From Sphingomonas sanguinis (GTDB lineage: Bacteria; Pseudomonadota; Alphaproteobacteria; Sphingomonadales; Sphingomonadaceae): a DNA stretch of 63,371 bases. Positions 23,825 to 32,606 of the stretch are shown here, in pieces. The stretch lies in NCBI RefSeq assembly GCF_001476905.1, contig NZ_LDTE01000067.1:1-63371 (forward strand), given 5' to 3'. The notes beneath the pieces were generated by a model, which did no database searches, was not told where the DNA came from, and saw only the letters and a list, made by a program, of their open reading frames with translations. Position 1 is the first letter of the stretch. Each line of letters starts with the position of its first letter. The position numbers were made by a program, and so were the translations under genes.

Positions 23825-25510
23825 GTGGCTTCACAGCGATTGGGATTTCGGGACGCGATAGGCTGGCTATCGCAGATTATCGGCCCCGATGCCGCCTATG
23901 TGCGGTTGGGGCTTGTCTATACCGTGGCGATCAGCCTCCTGGCTCTGGCGACGCCGATCTCGGTCCAGCTGCTGATCAACAGCGTCGCGAACACGGCCAT
24001 GCCCGCGCCGTTATGGGCGCTGTCGGGTGTGCTGCTGCTGCTCTTGCTGATGGTCGCCGGGCTCAGCGCGCTGCGGGTATGGATCATGGCGGCGTTCGAG
24101 CGGCGGCTCTTCTCGCGCGTGGTCGCCGAAGTCACCCTGCGCGCGGTCCATGCCCAGGACCCCTTCTTCGCCGACGGCAATCGCGGCGACCTGTTCAACC
24201 GCTATTTCGATCTGGTGGTGGTCCAGAAGTCGGTGCCCAGCCTGGTCATCGGCGCCTTCACCATCGTGCTGCAAGCGGTTATCGGGCTGACGATCACCAG
24301 CTTCTACCATCCCGTCTTCCTGGCCTTCAACACCGTCCTGGTCGCGGCGGTGCTGCTGGTGTGGATGCTGTGGCGGCGCGGCGCGATCAGCGGGGCGGTG
24401 GCGCTCAGCCATGCCAAGCACAATGCCGCGCGCTGGCTGGAAAGCGTGGGCGGATCGAACGGCTTCTACAAGTCGCTTCGCCATCTCGACTTCGCGATGG
24501 ACCGGTCGGAGGCGGTGACCGCCAGCTATGTCGGCACCCATCGCCGCTATTTCCGCTATCAGTTCGCCCAGACCGTCGCATTCCTGCTGATCTATGCCTT
24601 TGCCAGCGCGGGGCTGCTGCTGCTCGGCGGGATGTTGATCCTGAAGGGGCAGTTGTCGCTGGGCCAGCTGGTCGCGGCCGAGCTGATCCTGTCGGGCGTC
24701 TTCTACGGCATCTCGCAGCTCGGCTGGTATCTCGACACCTTCTACGACCTGGCGGCGAGTTCGGAAGAACTGTCGCTGCTCTTCGCCATTCCGCAGGAAC
24801 CCAATGTGCGCGGCGACAATGGCCCGCGCGACGGGGCGGTGAAGATGACCGATGTCGCGTTCGACGATGCCCGCTACAATCTGGCGCTCGCGGCGGGCGA
24901 TCAGCTGGTCACCGTCGCCGAGCCGGGGGCGGAGCGTCGCCTGGCGATGCTGCTGAAGCGCCACTGCCTGCCCGATCGCGGGCTGATCCAGATCGGCGGC
25001 GGCGACCTGGGCTCGTTCGACATGTATCACCTGCGCTCGGACGTGACGGTGCTCGACCGGTCGACGATCGTCGAGGTGACGATCCGCGAATATCTGCGCC
25101 TCGCCTCGGGCGAGCTGGTGCAGAACGCGATGCAGGCGCTGGCCACCGTCGGGCTGGAACGCCGCTTGGCCAGCCTGCCGCAGGGGCTGGACACACTCCT
25201 CGGCTCGACCGGCTATCCGCTCAGCGTCGGCGAGACCATGGCGTTGAAGCTCGCCAATGCGCTCCTCGTCCGGCCCAAGCTGTTGCTGCTGGGCCAGCTT
25301 TACGACCTGCTGCCGCCCGAACGACTGGTGGCCGCGCTGCGGCTGCTCAAGGCACATGGCACGACCGTACTGCTCTGCACCGGGCGCCCAGAGGACTTGG
25401 AACTCGATGGCTATCTTCATCTCGGCATGACCGAGCAGCGCCGCTTCGCCCGGCTCGCCGATCTTCAGACCGCTTGCCAGCAGGAGGGCGCCAATGTCGC
25501 ATCCGCCTGA
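23825..25510 (+). CDS. ABC-exporter-like membrane protein with a degenerate nucleotide-binding domain
   Basis: 561 residues from the GTG at 23825. Residues 25-305 form a six-helix type I exporter membrane domain. Residues about 335-560 align in order with an ABC ATPase, but every catalytic element is altered. The Walker A position reads VAEPGAERRL (no GKS/T, 364-373), the signature is LSVGE (466-470), Walker B ends LLLLGQ instead of LLLLDE (486-491), and the switch His is replaced in CTGRPE. It is probably unable to bind or hydrolyse ATP normally. It is followed by overlapping HlyD-like and TolC-like genes, an otherwise complete type I secretion set. Confidence 0.85.
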   Translation: MASQRLGFRDAIGWLSQIIGPDAAYVRLGLVYTVAISLLALATPISVQLLINSVANTAMPAPLWALSGVLLLLLLMVAGLSALRVWIMAAFERRLFSRVVAEVTLRAVHAQDPFFADGNRGDLFNRYFDLVVVQKSVPSLVIGAFTIVLQAVIGLTITSFYHPVFLAFNTVLVAAVLLVWMLWRRGAISGAVALSHAKHNAARWLESVGGSNGFYKSLRHLDFAMDRSEAVTASYVGTHRRYFRYQFAQTVAFLLIYAFASAGLLLLGGMLILKGQLSLGQLVAAELILSGVFYGISQLGWYLDTFYDLAASSEELSLLFAIPQEPNVRGDNGPRDGAVKMTDVAFDDARYNLALAAGDQLVTVAEPGAERRLAMLLKRHCLPDRGLIQIGGGDLGSFDMYHLRSDVTVLDRSTIVEVTIREYLRLASGELVQNAMQALATVGLERRLASLPQGLDTLLGSTGYPLSVGETMALKLANALLVRPKLLLLGQLYDLLPPERLVAALRLLKAHGTTVLLCTGRPEDLELDGYLHLGMTEQRRFARLADLQTACQQEGANVASA

Positions 25511-26567
25511 ACATCTCGCGCATTTCCGCACCCTCGCCTCGCTGCGCCCGCCCCGGGTCACCGTCGCCATCGCGTGGATCGTGACCGTGGGGATTGCCGC
25601 GGCCATCTTCATCCTGTTCTTCGTACCCTGGCTGCAGACCGCCCAGGGGCGCGGTCAGGTCGTCTCGCTCGATCCGCAGGACCGGGCGCAGGATGTGACC
25701 GCCCTGGTCCCCGGCCGGGTCGAGCGCTGGTATGTGCATGACGGCCAGCATGTCCGGCGCGGCGACCCGATCGCGCGGATCATCGACCTCGACCCCAACC
25801 TGCTCTCCCGCCTCGCCGCCGAGCGCGCGCAGGTGGAGGCCGAGATCGCCTCGGTCCGCCAGTCGCAGGCGGTCGCCCAGCTCGACGTCAACCGCACCCG
25901 CCAGCTTTATTCCGAAGGGCTGGCCTCGCGGCGTGATTACGAGCAGGCGCAGATCAAGGTCGCGGACTCCGGTGCCAAGCTGGCGGAATCCCGCGCCAAG
26001 CTGAACCGGATCGAGGTCCAGCTCAACCGACAGTCGGCGCAGCTCGTCCGGGCGCCGCGCGACGGCCGCATCCAGAACCTGAACGCTGCCGCCGGCGGTG
26101 CGCTGGTGTCGGCGGGCACCGCGCTGGCGGTCGTGGCGCCCGAACAGGTCGAACGCGCGGTCGAGCTGATGATCGACGGCCGCGACGTGCCGCTCCTCCG
26201 CCCCGGCGGCCCGGTGCGCCTGGAGTTCGAGGGTTGGCCCGCTATCCAGTTCAGCGGCTGGCCTTCCGTCGCCTATGGCTTTTTCGATGGTCGCGTCCGG
26301 ACCATCGATCCCAATGCCAATGCACAAGGGCTGTTCCGCATTCTGGTCGAGCCCATGCCCGGCAAACCCGCCTGGCCGGAGCGCCGTTTCGTCCGGCTGG
26401 GCGGCAAGGTACAGGGTTGGGTCCAGGGGCAGACGGTCACCGTCGGCTATGAACTCTGGCGGCAGCTGAACGACTTCCCGCTGGAATTCGGCCAGACCGC
26501 GACCGACAAGAACGCGGACAAGGACGACGACAAGAAGATCGCGGCCAAGGCGGGGAAACCGAAATGA
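25494..26567 (+). CDS. HlyD-family periplasmic adaptor
   Basis: 357 residues; the start overlaps the ABC gene by 17 bp. There is a cytoplasmic N-terminus, one membrane helix (about 24-45), a lipoyl-like half (VPGRVERWYVHDGQHVRRGD), a coiled-coil hairpin (about 105-180), the second lipoyl half (LVRAPRDGRIQNLNAAAGG) and beta-barrel domains. It bridges the inner-membrane exporter and the TolC-like channel. The tail is Lys/Asp-rich (TDKNADKDDDKK). The stop overlaps the next start (ATGA). Confidence 0.87.
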   Translation: MSHPPEHLAHFRTLASLRPPRVTVAIAWIVTVGIAAAIFILFFVPWLQTAQGRGQVVSLDPQDRAQDVTALVPGRVERWYVHDGQHVRRGDPIARIIDLDPNLLSRLAAERAQVEAEIASVRQSQAVAQLDVNRTRQLYSEGLASRRDYEQAQIKVADSGAKLAESRAKLNRIEVQLNRQSAQLVRAPRDGRIQNLNAAAGGALVSAGTALAVVAPEQVERAVELMIDGRDVPLLRPGGPVRLEFEGWPAIQFSGWPSVAYGFFDGRVRTIDPNANAQGLFRILVEPMPGKPAWPERRFVRLGGKVQGWVQGQTVTVGYELWRQLNDFPLEFGQTATDKNADKDDDKKIAAKAGKPK

Positions 26568-28021
26568 TCCGGTCGCTGATGCTCGCCCCCATGCTGGCCG
26601 CCCTGCCCCTGTGCCCAGCTCCCGCCCTCGCCCAGCGGATCGAGGCCAACCCCGTTCCCGCCCCGGCCGTAGCCACGTCCGGTCCGCTGACGCTGGACGA
26701 AGTACTGCGCACCTCCGCCCGGGCGGCGCCGCAGATCGTCGAGGCGCTGGCCAAGATCCGCAGCGCCGAGGGCCGCGCCCTCACCGCCAGCGGCGCCTTC
26801 GACACGGTGTTCGAGGCGGAGGGGCGGTCACGCACGCTGGGCTATTATGACGGCACCGTCGCTTCGGCGGGCGTCACCCGGCCGCTCAGCGACAATGGCG
26901 GCTATCTCTATGGCGACTACCGCGTCAGCCGGGGCAATTTCCCGGTCTATGAGGACAAGAGCTATACCAACCGCCTGGGCGAGGTGAAGGTCGGCGCGCT
27001 CTATTCGCTGCTGCGCGACCGGCTGGTGGACGAGCGGCGGACGCGGCGGACGCTGGCATCGGGGGATATCGACATCGCCCGGTTCGAGCGGGAAGCCGTC
27101 GCCATCGGCGTGCAGCGGCGTGCCATCGACGCCTATCAGAACTGGGTCGCGGCGGGCCTGCGCCTGCGCGCCTATCGCGACCTGCTCCAACTATCCGAAC
27201 GTCGGCGCGGCGGACTCGCCCGGCAAGTGGAGCTGGGCGCGCGACCCGAGATCCTGCTGGCCGAGAACGATCAGAACCTCGTTCGCCGCCGCGCTCTGGT
27301 GGTCCGGGCCGAGGGCGATTTCGAGGCCGCCGCCAATGCCCTGTCCCTCTATTATCGCGACGCGGCCGGGGACCCGGTGCTGGTCGGGCCAGAACGCCTG
27401 CCCGCCGACGCCACCGCACTGTCCGGCGTGGCGGCGATCGCGCGCCAGGATTTCGAGCGGCGACGGCCTGATCTCCAGATGTTGCTCGCCCGGATCGATC
27501 AGGGATCGGCACGGCTGGCGCTGGCGCAGAACGACCTGCGTCCCCGGCTCGACCTGCGCGGCGAAATGGCGAAGGACGTCGGCCCGGTCGGCCTGGGCGG
27601 TTCTTCTCGTACGCCGCTCGAAGCCGCGATCGGCTTTCGCTTTTCCCTGCCGCTCCAGAACCGCGCCGCCAAGGGCAAGATCGTCGAGGCGCAGGCCGAG
27701 ATGGACGCACTGGCCGCCCGCAGCCGCTTCCTGCGCGACCAGATCGCGGTCGAGGTGGAGGGCATCTCGATCGGCGTCGGCGCGAGCGAAAAGCTGGCGA
27801 GCATCGCCGAACAGGAGCGCCAGCTGGCCGAACGCCTGGCCGCTGCCGAACGGCGACGCTTCGAGCTGGGGTCGAGCGACTTCTTCCTGGTCAACCAGCG
27901 CGAGGAAACGGCGAACGACGCGCGCGTCCGCCTGATCGACGCACAGGCCCGCATCGCCGCCGCCCGCGCCGAACTCGCCGCCGCCACCGCCGACCGCGCC
28001 GCCCTGGGACTGGAACCTTGA
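26564..28021 (+). CDS. TolC-family outer-membrane channel protein
   Basis: 485 residues with a signal peptide ending near ALAQ. It has the two-repeat helix-rich TolC/OEP pattern: LTLDEVLRTSARAAPQIVEA at the front and long helical segments around 330-460 (ARSRFLRDQIAVEVEG). It forms the outer-membrane exit duct. As third gene of the ABC/HlyD/TolC operon it completes the envelope-spanning assembly. A hairpin starts on its last base. Confidence 0.87.
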   Translation: MIRSLMLAPMLAALPLCPAPALAQRIEANPVPAPAVATSGPLTLDEVLRTSARAAPQIVEALAKIRSAEGRALTASGAFDTVFEAEGRSRTLGYYDGTVASAGVTRPLSDNGGYLYGDYRVSRGNFPVYEDKSYTNRLGEVKVGALYSLLRDRLVDERRTRRTLASGDIDIARFEREAVAIGVQRRAIDAYQNWVAAGLRLRAYRDLLQLSERRRGGLARQVELGARPEILLAENDQNLVRRRALVVRAEGDFEAAANALSLYYRDAAGDPVLVGPERLPADATALSGVAAIARQDFERRRPDLQMLLARIDQGSARLALAQNDLRPRLDLRGEMAKDVGPVGLGGSSRTPLEAAIGFRFSLPLQNRAAKGKIVEAQAEMDALAARSRFLRDQIAVEVEGISIGVGASEKLASIAEQERQLAERLAAAERRRFELGSSDFFLVNQREETANDARVRLIDAQARIAAARAELAAATADRAALGLEP

Positions 28022-28043
28022 TGTCGGGGAGCGGACCCGACAT
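28021..28043 (+). terminator. Hairpin after the tolC-like gene
   Basis: ATGTCGGG (28021-28028) and CCCGACAT (28036-28043) form a perfect 8-bp stem with a 7-base loop directly behind the stop codon. No T run follows, so this is a probable transcription end or 3' stabiliser rather than a textbook intrinsic terminator. Confidence 0.5.
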
Positions 28044-28079
28044 TCAGAAGGGCGTCCGCAGCCCATAGCGGGCAGCCAT

Positions 28080-28095
28080 ATTGACCATGGTCAAT
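28080..28095. promoter_or_regulatory. Perfect 16-bp palindrome upstream of the GNAT gene
   Basis: ATTGACCATGGTCAAT is fully self-complementary and lies 50-65 bp ahead of the acetyltransferase start. It has the look of a dimeric repressor or activator site. No regulator gene is adjacent, so the binding protein is unknown. It contains TTGACC, which might double as a -35 hexamer. Confidence 0.45.
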
Positions 28096-28144
28096 GTCAT
28101 GCGCGGCCTAACGCCGCATGGTCCTCTCATCCCAGGAGGACATG

Positions 28145-28657
28145 ATGACGACCACCGACACCGAACTGCTGGTCACCCGCCAGGGCGTGCGGCTCCACGT
28201 CCGCCCGGCTTGTGACGCGGACGAACCCGCCCTCGCCGCCTTTTTCGCGCGGGTGTCGCCCGAGGATCTGCGCTTCCGTTTCCTGACCGGGGTGCGTGAG
28301 GTCAGTCATGCGCGCTTGTCGAGCATGATCCACGCGAATGACGAAACGAACGAAAGCCTGGTCGCCTTTGCCGATGACGGATCGATCGTCGCGGCGGCCA
28401 TGCTGGCGGGCGACGACAACGCCACCACGGCCGAGGCGGCGATCGCGATCCAGCGCGACAGGAAACAGCAGGGCATCGGCTGGACCCTGCTCGATCATCT
28501 TGTCGAGCATGCCCGGCGCAAGGGATACCGGGCGATCGAAGCGATCGAGGACCGCGACAACCGGTCCGCCATTCTGCTCGAAACCGACATGGGGTTCGAG
28601 CCGCATGCCGTGGAGGGCGACCCGACGATCGTCAGGCTGAGACGCCACCTCGCCTGA
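28145..28657 (+). CDS. GNAT-family N-acetyltransferase
   Basis: 170 residues from the ATG at 28145, which has AGGAGG five bases upstream; the ATG three bases earlier is too close to it. The acetyl-CoA-binding motif A appears as RDRKQQGIGWTLLDHLVEHAR near 105-125, and LLETDMGFEPH is the usual C-terminal strand-helix. The opening (VRPACDADEPALAAFFARVSPEDLRFRF) matches the acetyltransferase module also found at the end of Pat-type protein acetyltransferases. Substrate unknown; a protein lysine is possible. Single-gene unit. Confidence 0.82.
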   Translation: MTTTDTELLVTRQGVRLHVRPACDADEPALAAFFARVSPEDLRFRFLTGVREVSHARLSSMIHANDETNESLVAFADDGSIVAAAMLAGDDNATTAEAAIAIQRDRKQQGIGWTLLDHLVEHARRKGYRAIEAIEDRDNRSAILLETDMGFEPHAVEGDPTIVRLRRHLA

Positions 28658-28687
28658 CGATCGGCCGGGGACGATCCCCGGCGTGGA

Positions 28688-30529
28688 TCAGAATTCCCGC
28701 CACTCGTCGTCGGCCAGCGCGGTGTTGCCTTGCGATACCAGCCGGATCGCGGGTTTGGACGGCGATGGGGCTGGGGCAGGTGCTGGCGACACCGGTCGAG
28801 CCACCGGCATCGCAACGGGACTGGCACCCCGGATCTGAAACCGGGAGACATGGGTCGCCAGTTCATTGGCCTTGTCCGTCAGCTCGCGGGCGGCGGCCGT
28901 GGTTTCCTCGACCATGGCGGCGTTACGCTGGGTCACATCGTCCATTTCATCGACCGCGACATTCACCTGCCCCAGGCCGCCCGCCTGCTGCTCGGCGGAG
29001 TGGGCGAGGCTGCCGATCAGCGCCTTGATCTCCTCGACCCGACCGATGATCTGCTCCAGCGATCGTCCGGTCTCGGCCACCAGTTCGACGCCGCTTTCGA
29101 TCTGCTCGTTGCTGGCGACGATCCGCGACTTCACATCCTTGGCCGCATCCGCCGATCGCTGCGCCAGCGCCCGGACCTCGCTGGCCACCACGGCAAAGCC
29201 CTTGCCCGCATCGCCCGCCCTCGCGGCCTCGACGCCCGCATTCAGGGCCAGCAGGTTGGTCTGGAACGCGATGCCGTCGATGACGCTGATGATTTCCGAG
29301 ATTTCATGGCTGGACCGCTCGATCCCGCTCATCGCGGCCACCGCTTCGCGCACGACCTGCCCGCCGCTCTGCGCCGCGCTGCTGGCGTCCGCCGCGACTG
29401 CATCGGCGCGTTTCGCGTCGGAGGCGGAGCGTCCCACCATATCGGTGATCTGATGCATCGAGGCGGCGGTTTCCTCCAGGCTGGCGGCCTGTTGCTCGGT
29501 CCGCTGCGATAGGTCCTCGGAGGCCGAGCGGATTTCGCCCGACGCGGCGCGAAGCCCTTCGGAGACGCCGCGCACCGCGACCATCGCCTGCTCCACCTGG
29601 GTCATGGCGTGGTTGAAGTCGCTCGCCAGCGACGCAAAGGGTCCGTCCAGCGCGACATCAATCCGGGCGGTCAGATCCCCGGCGGCCAGGGCCTGCATCC
29701 CCGTCCCGATCGTCGAGACGATCAGCGCCGCCTGTTCGTCCTTTTGCCGATCGGCCTGCGCCAGCTGATCGCGCAGTGCGGCGGCGGCGCGCATCATGTC
29801 GCCAACCTCGTCTCGCGCGTCATTCGCGGGGATCGCGACGGATCGCTCCCCCGCCGCCAGCTTGCCCAGCAGACCGCTCATCGCCCCGACCGGCCGTGCG
29901 ATCAGGCGAACCAGCAGCATCAGCATCGTCATGGTCAGCGCGGCGACGCCGATCACGGTGCCGATCACGATCCACTGGCTGGTCTGGTAATTGTCCTTCG
30001 CCTCGGCCACCAGCGCGTCGATCGCCTGCGACTGTTTCACGCGCAGCGTATCGGCGGCCTTGTTCACCGTGACGAAATAGGGCCGCGCGACCCGGAAAAG
30101 CGCAATGGCCTGGGGCGATCCCGCCGTCGCCGCGCGCGAGGTTTCCTCGGCATGGCTGCGATATTCGTTCCAGTCGCGCACGAACGTATCGAGCGCATTG
30201 CGCGTCTCGTCATTCGCCAGCCTTGGCCGAAGCCAGCGCGTCCGCTCCGCGATCTGGTCGCGAAGCTCATCGATCCGCCGCTGCGCCACCGCCCGGTCCT
30301 CCGGCGTGACGGACAACAGATGCTGGCCGACCGTGGCGCGATAGGTCGCCGTGCTGGCGTTGATGACCGCGATCGCCTCCAGCTGAGTCCGCTGCTCGCC
30401 GCCCAGGTTGACCGCGACGTCGCGCATTTCACCCAGGCGGACGACGGTGAGCACCGCCAGTCCCATCAGCGCGATCAGCAAGAGGGAAAAGCACGCCAGC
30501 AGTTTTCCCGAGATGCGAAGATTTTGCAC
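28688..30529 (-). CDS. Methyl-accepting chemotaxis protein with C-terminal CheR-tether-like peptide
   Basis: 613 residues. One membrane helix lies at about 10-32, then a helical periplasmic sensor domain (about 35-185), a second helix (about 188-212), HAMP (about 213-265), and a long signalling coiled coil. The kinase-contact hairpin tip has the family core NLLALNAGVEAARAGDAGKG near 420. The tail is a Pro/Ala linker ending DEWREF, resembling the xWxxF pentapeptide (NWETF in E. coli Tar/Tsr) that tethers CheR and CheB. No other chemotaxis gene is in the window. The ligand cannot be read from sequence. Confidence 0.9.
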   Translation of the reverse strand: MQNLRISGKLLACFSLLLIALMGLAVLTVVRLGEMRDVAVNLGGEQRTQLEAIAVINASTATYRATVGQHLLSVTPEDRAVAQRRIDELRDQIAERTRWLRPRLANDETRNALDTFVRDWNEYRSHAEETSRAATAGSPQAIALFRVARPYFVTVNKAADTLRVKQSQAIDALVAEAKDNYQTSQWIVIGTVIGVAALTMTMLMLLVRLIARPVGAMSGLLGKLAAGERSVAIPANDARDEVGDMMRAAAALRDQLAQADRQKDEQAALIVSTIGTGMQALAAGDLTARIDVALDGPFASLASDFNHAMTQVEQAMVAVRGVSEGLRAASGEIRSASEDLSQRTEQQAASLEETAASMHQITDMVGRSASDAKRADAVAADASSAAQSGGQVVREAVAAMSGIERSSHEISEIISVIDGIAFQTNLLALNAGVEAARAGDAGKGFAVVASEVRALAQRSADAAKDVKSRIVASNEQIESGVELVAETGRSLEQIIGRVEEIKALIGSLAHSAEQQAGGLGQVNVAVDEMDDVTQRNAAMVEETTAAARELTDKANELATHVSRFQIRGASPVAMPVARPVSPAPAPAPSPSKPAIRLVSQGNTALADDEWREF

Positions 30530-30732
30530 GGAGGCCGTTCCTTCAATCTATCTGCGCCCCCCGGCGAGGGCCGCTCCACTGACGGCACGGGGTTAAGCTT
30601 TCGGCACCAGACACGGTTAATTTGGGTTAAGCCTGGCGCGGACGATGCCCGATTGCCGGACTGGCAGGACAATGTAAGCTCCAGGGGCGGAACGGATGCG
30701 ATGCGCATCCCCGGACCAAGGGACCGAACGCC

Positions 30733-31278
30733 ATGAACGGGATTTTCCGCCTGTCGCTGACCATCGCCGCCCTTGTCGCCTCCCCGCCCTTGCTGGCGCA
30801 GGATAGCGACGGCCGGGATCATCCGCTGTTGCCGCGCTATCCCGATGCCGTGATCGACGGCTATCGCGCGCCCTCGCTAGACACGATCGTCATGCCGACC
30901 GGTCCGATCGCCAATGAGGAGGGCTCGACCAACCGGCGGACGCTGGAAGGCCAGGTCACGCATATCGATTACCGGGTCCGGCCCGCCACGGCGCCCCTGC
31001 AGATCGAACGCTATTATACGGACCTTTTGCGCAAGGCCGGATGGACCACCGTCTATTCCTGCATCGGCCCGGCCTGCGGAAAGGCGATGGGCAGCCTGAT
31101 TTTCAATTCGGGCAAGGTCGCGCCGGTCGGTCTGCCCGATGGCCTGTTCAACGACCGCATCCGGGTGATCGTCGCGCGGCACGACAAGGACTGGGCGCTG
31201 CTCCACATCGCGGAGGGCCCCGACCGGTCGCAGATTTTCGAGGCGGTGGTGCAGGACACGGCCCCGACCGCGCCGTAA
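30733..31278 (+). CDS. Small exported protein, DUF4892-like
   Basis: 181 residues with signal peptide MNGIFRLSLTIAALVASPP ending near LLAQ. The mature part begins DGRDHPLLPRYPDAVIDGY, reminiscent of the DUF4892 domain found in front of OmpA-type domains, but here no OmpA domain follows. One Cys pair (CIGPAC) may form a disulfide. Function unknown. It sits alone between the divergent chemoreceptor gene and a DUF188 gene. Confidence 0.6.
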   Translation: MNGIFRLSLTIAALVASPPLLAQDSDGRDHPLLPRYPDAVIDGYRAPSLDTIVMPTGPIANEEGSTNRRTLEGQVTHIDYRVRPATAPLQIERYYTDLLRKAGWTTVYSCIGPACGKAMGSLIFNSGKVAPVGLPDGLFNDRIRVIVARHDKDWALLHIAEGPDRSQIFEAVVQDTAPTAP

Positions 31279-31331
31279 AGCCAGCCCCCACCCGAGCCAC
31301 GGGACATTGCCGCGCCGGGGCCGATCATGGC

Positions 31332-31811
31332 ATGGCCCTGGGCGTGGAGCAGCAACCCCAAATTCTCGTGGATGCCGACGCCTGCCCGGTGAAGGAAGAA
31401 ATCTATCGCGTGGCCTTCCGCCTGGAGGTGCCGGTGACGATGGTCAGCAACACCCATTTTCGCATACCCCAGCATCCGCTCGTCACACGCATCGTCGTCG
31501 GGGCGGGCTTCGATGCGGCCGACGACTGGCTCGCCGAGCACGCCCATGCCGCCAGCGTCGTCGTCACGGCCGACATCCTGCTGGCCGACCGGTGCCTGAA
31601 GGCCGGTGCGGCGGTGATCGCGCCCAACGGCAAGCCCTTCACCACCAGCTCGATCGGCAATGCGGTGGCGGTCCGGGCGATCATGAGCGACCTGCGTGCC
31701 GGCGGCGAGCGGATCGGCGGCCCGCCGCCCTTCGCCAAGGAGGACCGATCGCGCTTCCTCTCCGCGCTGGACACGGCCCTGGTGCCGATCCTTCGCAAGA
31801 AAAGAGGATAG
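31332..31811 (+). CDS. YaiI/YqxD-family protein (DUF188)
   Basis: 159 residues. The opening ILVDADACPVKEEIYRVA and the internal VVVTADILLADRCLKAGAAV are the two acidic motifs of DUF188, a PIN-like fold; GPPPFAKEDRSRFLSALD is its C-terminal signature. A nuclease role is predicted from the fold but not demonstrated. The start ATG at 31332 is chosen because the family begins just before ILVDADA. Confidence 0.85.
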   Translation: MALGVEQQPQILVDADACPVKEEIYRVAFRLEVPVTMVSNTHFRIPQHPLVTRIVVGAGFDAADDWLAEHAHAASVVVTADILLADRCLKAGAAVIAPNGKPFTTSSIGNAVAVRAIMSDLRAGGERIGGPPPFAKEDRSRFLSALDTALVPILRKKRG

Positions 31812-31868
31812 CGACGGGCGTGTGGCTTGTCCTTGATCGGCCACCCTCGCCCGACTAGGGCGCGGGGC

Positions 31869-32426
31869 ATGAACCGTCCGCTTCCCCTCCGCCGCCTTTT
31901 TGTCATGCTCGCCCTGCCCGCGCTCGCGGCATGGCCCGCCGTCGCCCAGAAGGCCCCCGCGCCAAAGCCGGTGAGTGCCGATAACGCGATCATCCCCCTG
32001 CCGCTCAACCCGGTCCTGCCCCCGGCCAAGCGCGTTTGCGCCGCGCGCACGCCCACGGGCCTCGGCTATACGGTGCTGCGCGCCGCAGAGGGGGCCAAGC
32101 CCGCTGCCGATGATACGGTGCTGGTCAATTATATCGGTTATCTGAGCGCGACGGGTGCCGTGTTCGATCAGTCGATGCAGTCGCCGATGCCGCTGAACGG
32201 CGTCATTCCCGCCTTTTCGCAAGGCGTACAGATGATCGGTCGCGGCGGCATCATCCGCCTCTGCGTCCCGGCCGCACTGGGCTATGGAGCCGAGGCATCG
32301 GGTCCGATCCCCGCCAATTCCGACCTGGTATTCCAGATCGAGCTGCTGGATTTCAAGACCGCCGCCGAAATCGACGCGATGCGCAAGGCAGCCGGTGTGC
32401 AGGCGCCCAAGCCCGCCCAGCCCTGA
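31869..32426 (+). CDS. Periplasmic FKBP-type peptidyl-prolyl isomerase
   Basis: 185 residues; signal peptide ends near AVAQ. The FKBP domain (about 75-165) shows VNYIGYLSATGAVFDQS, then VIPAFSQGVQMIGRGG and ALGYG, followed by IPANSDLVFQIELLD. The conserved Trp of the active site is replaced (IPAFSQGVQMI), as in several periplasmic members. It helps folding of exported proteins at Xaa-Pro bonds. Confidence 0.87.
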   Translation: MNRPLPLRRLFVMLALPALAAWPAVAQKAPAPKPVSADNAIIPLPLNPVLPPAKRVCAARTPTGLGYTVLRAAEGAKPAADDTVLVNYIGYLSATGAVFDQSMQSPMPLNGVIPAFSQGVQMIGRGGIIRLCVPAALGYGAEASGPIPANSDLVFQIELLDFKTAAEIDAMRKAAGVQAPKPAQP

Positions 32427-32606
32427 CCCACGCGGATTATCCGTTGCCGGGGGCAAGCGTTTTCAGGCGCTTGGCGCAACGCACGCCCCCCGCTTCGGTC
32501 GGCGCGACCCGGCCCCCAAGCCCCACTATTCTGGAGCCTCCGCATTGCCCTTCTGCACGGGCGGACGCTAGGACGGGCAGCATATCGTTAGAATGCAGGG
32601 GTCAAG

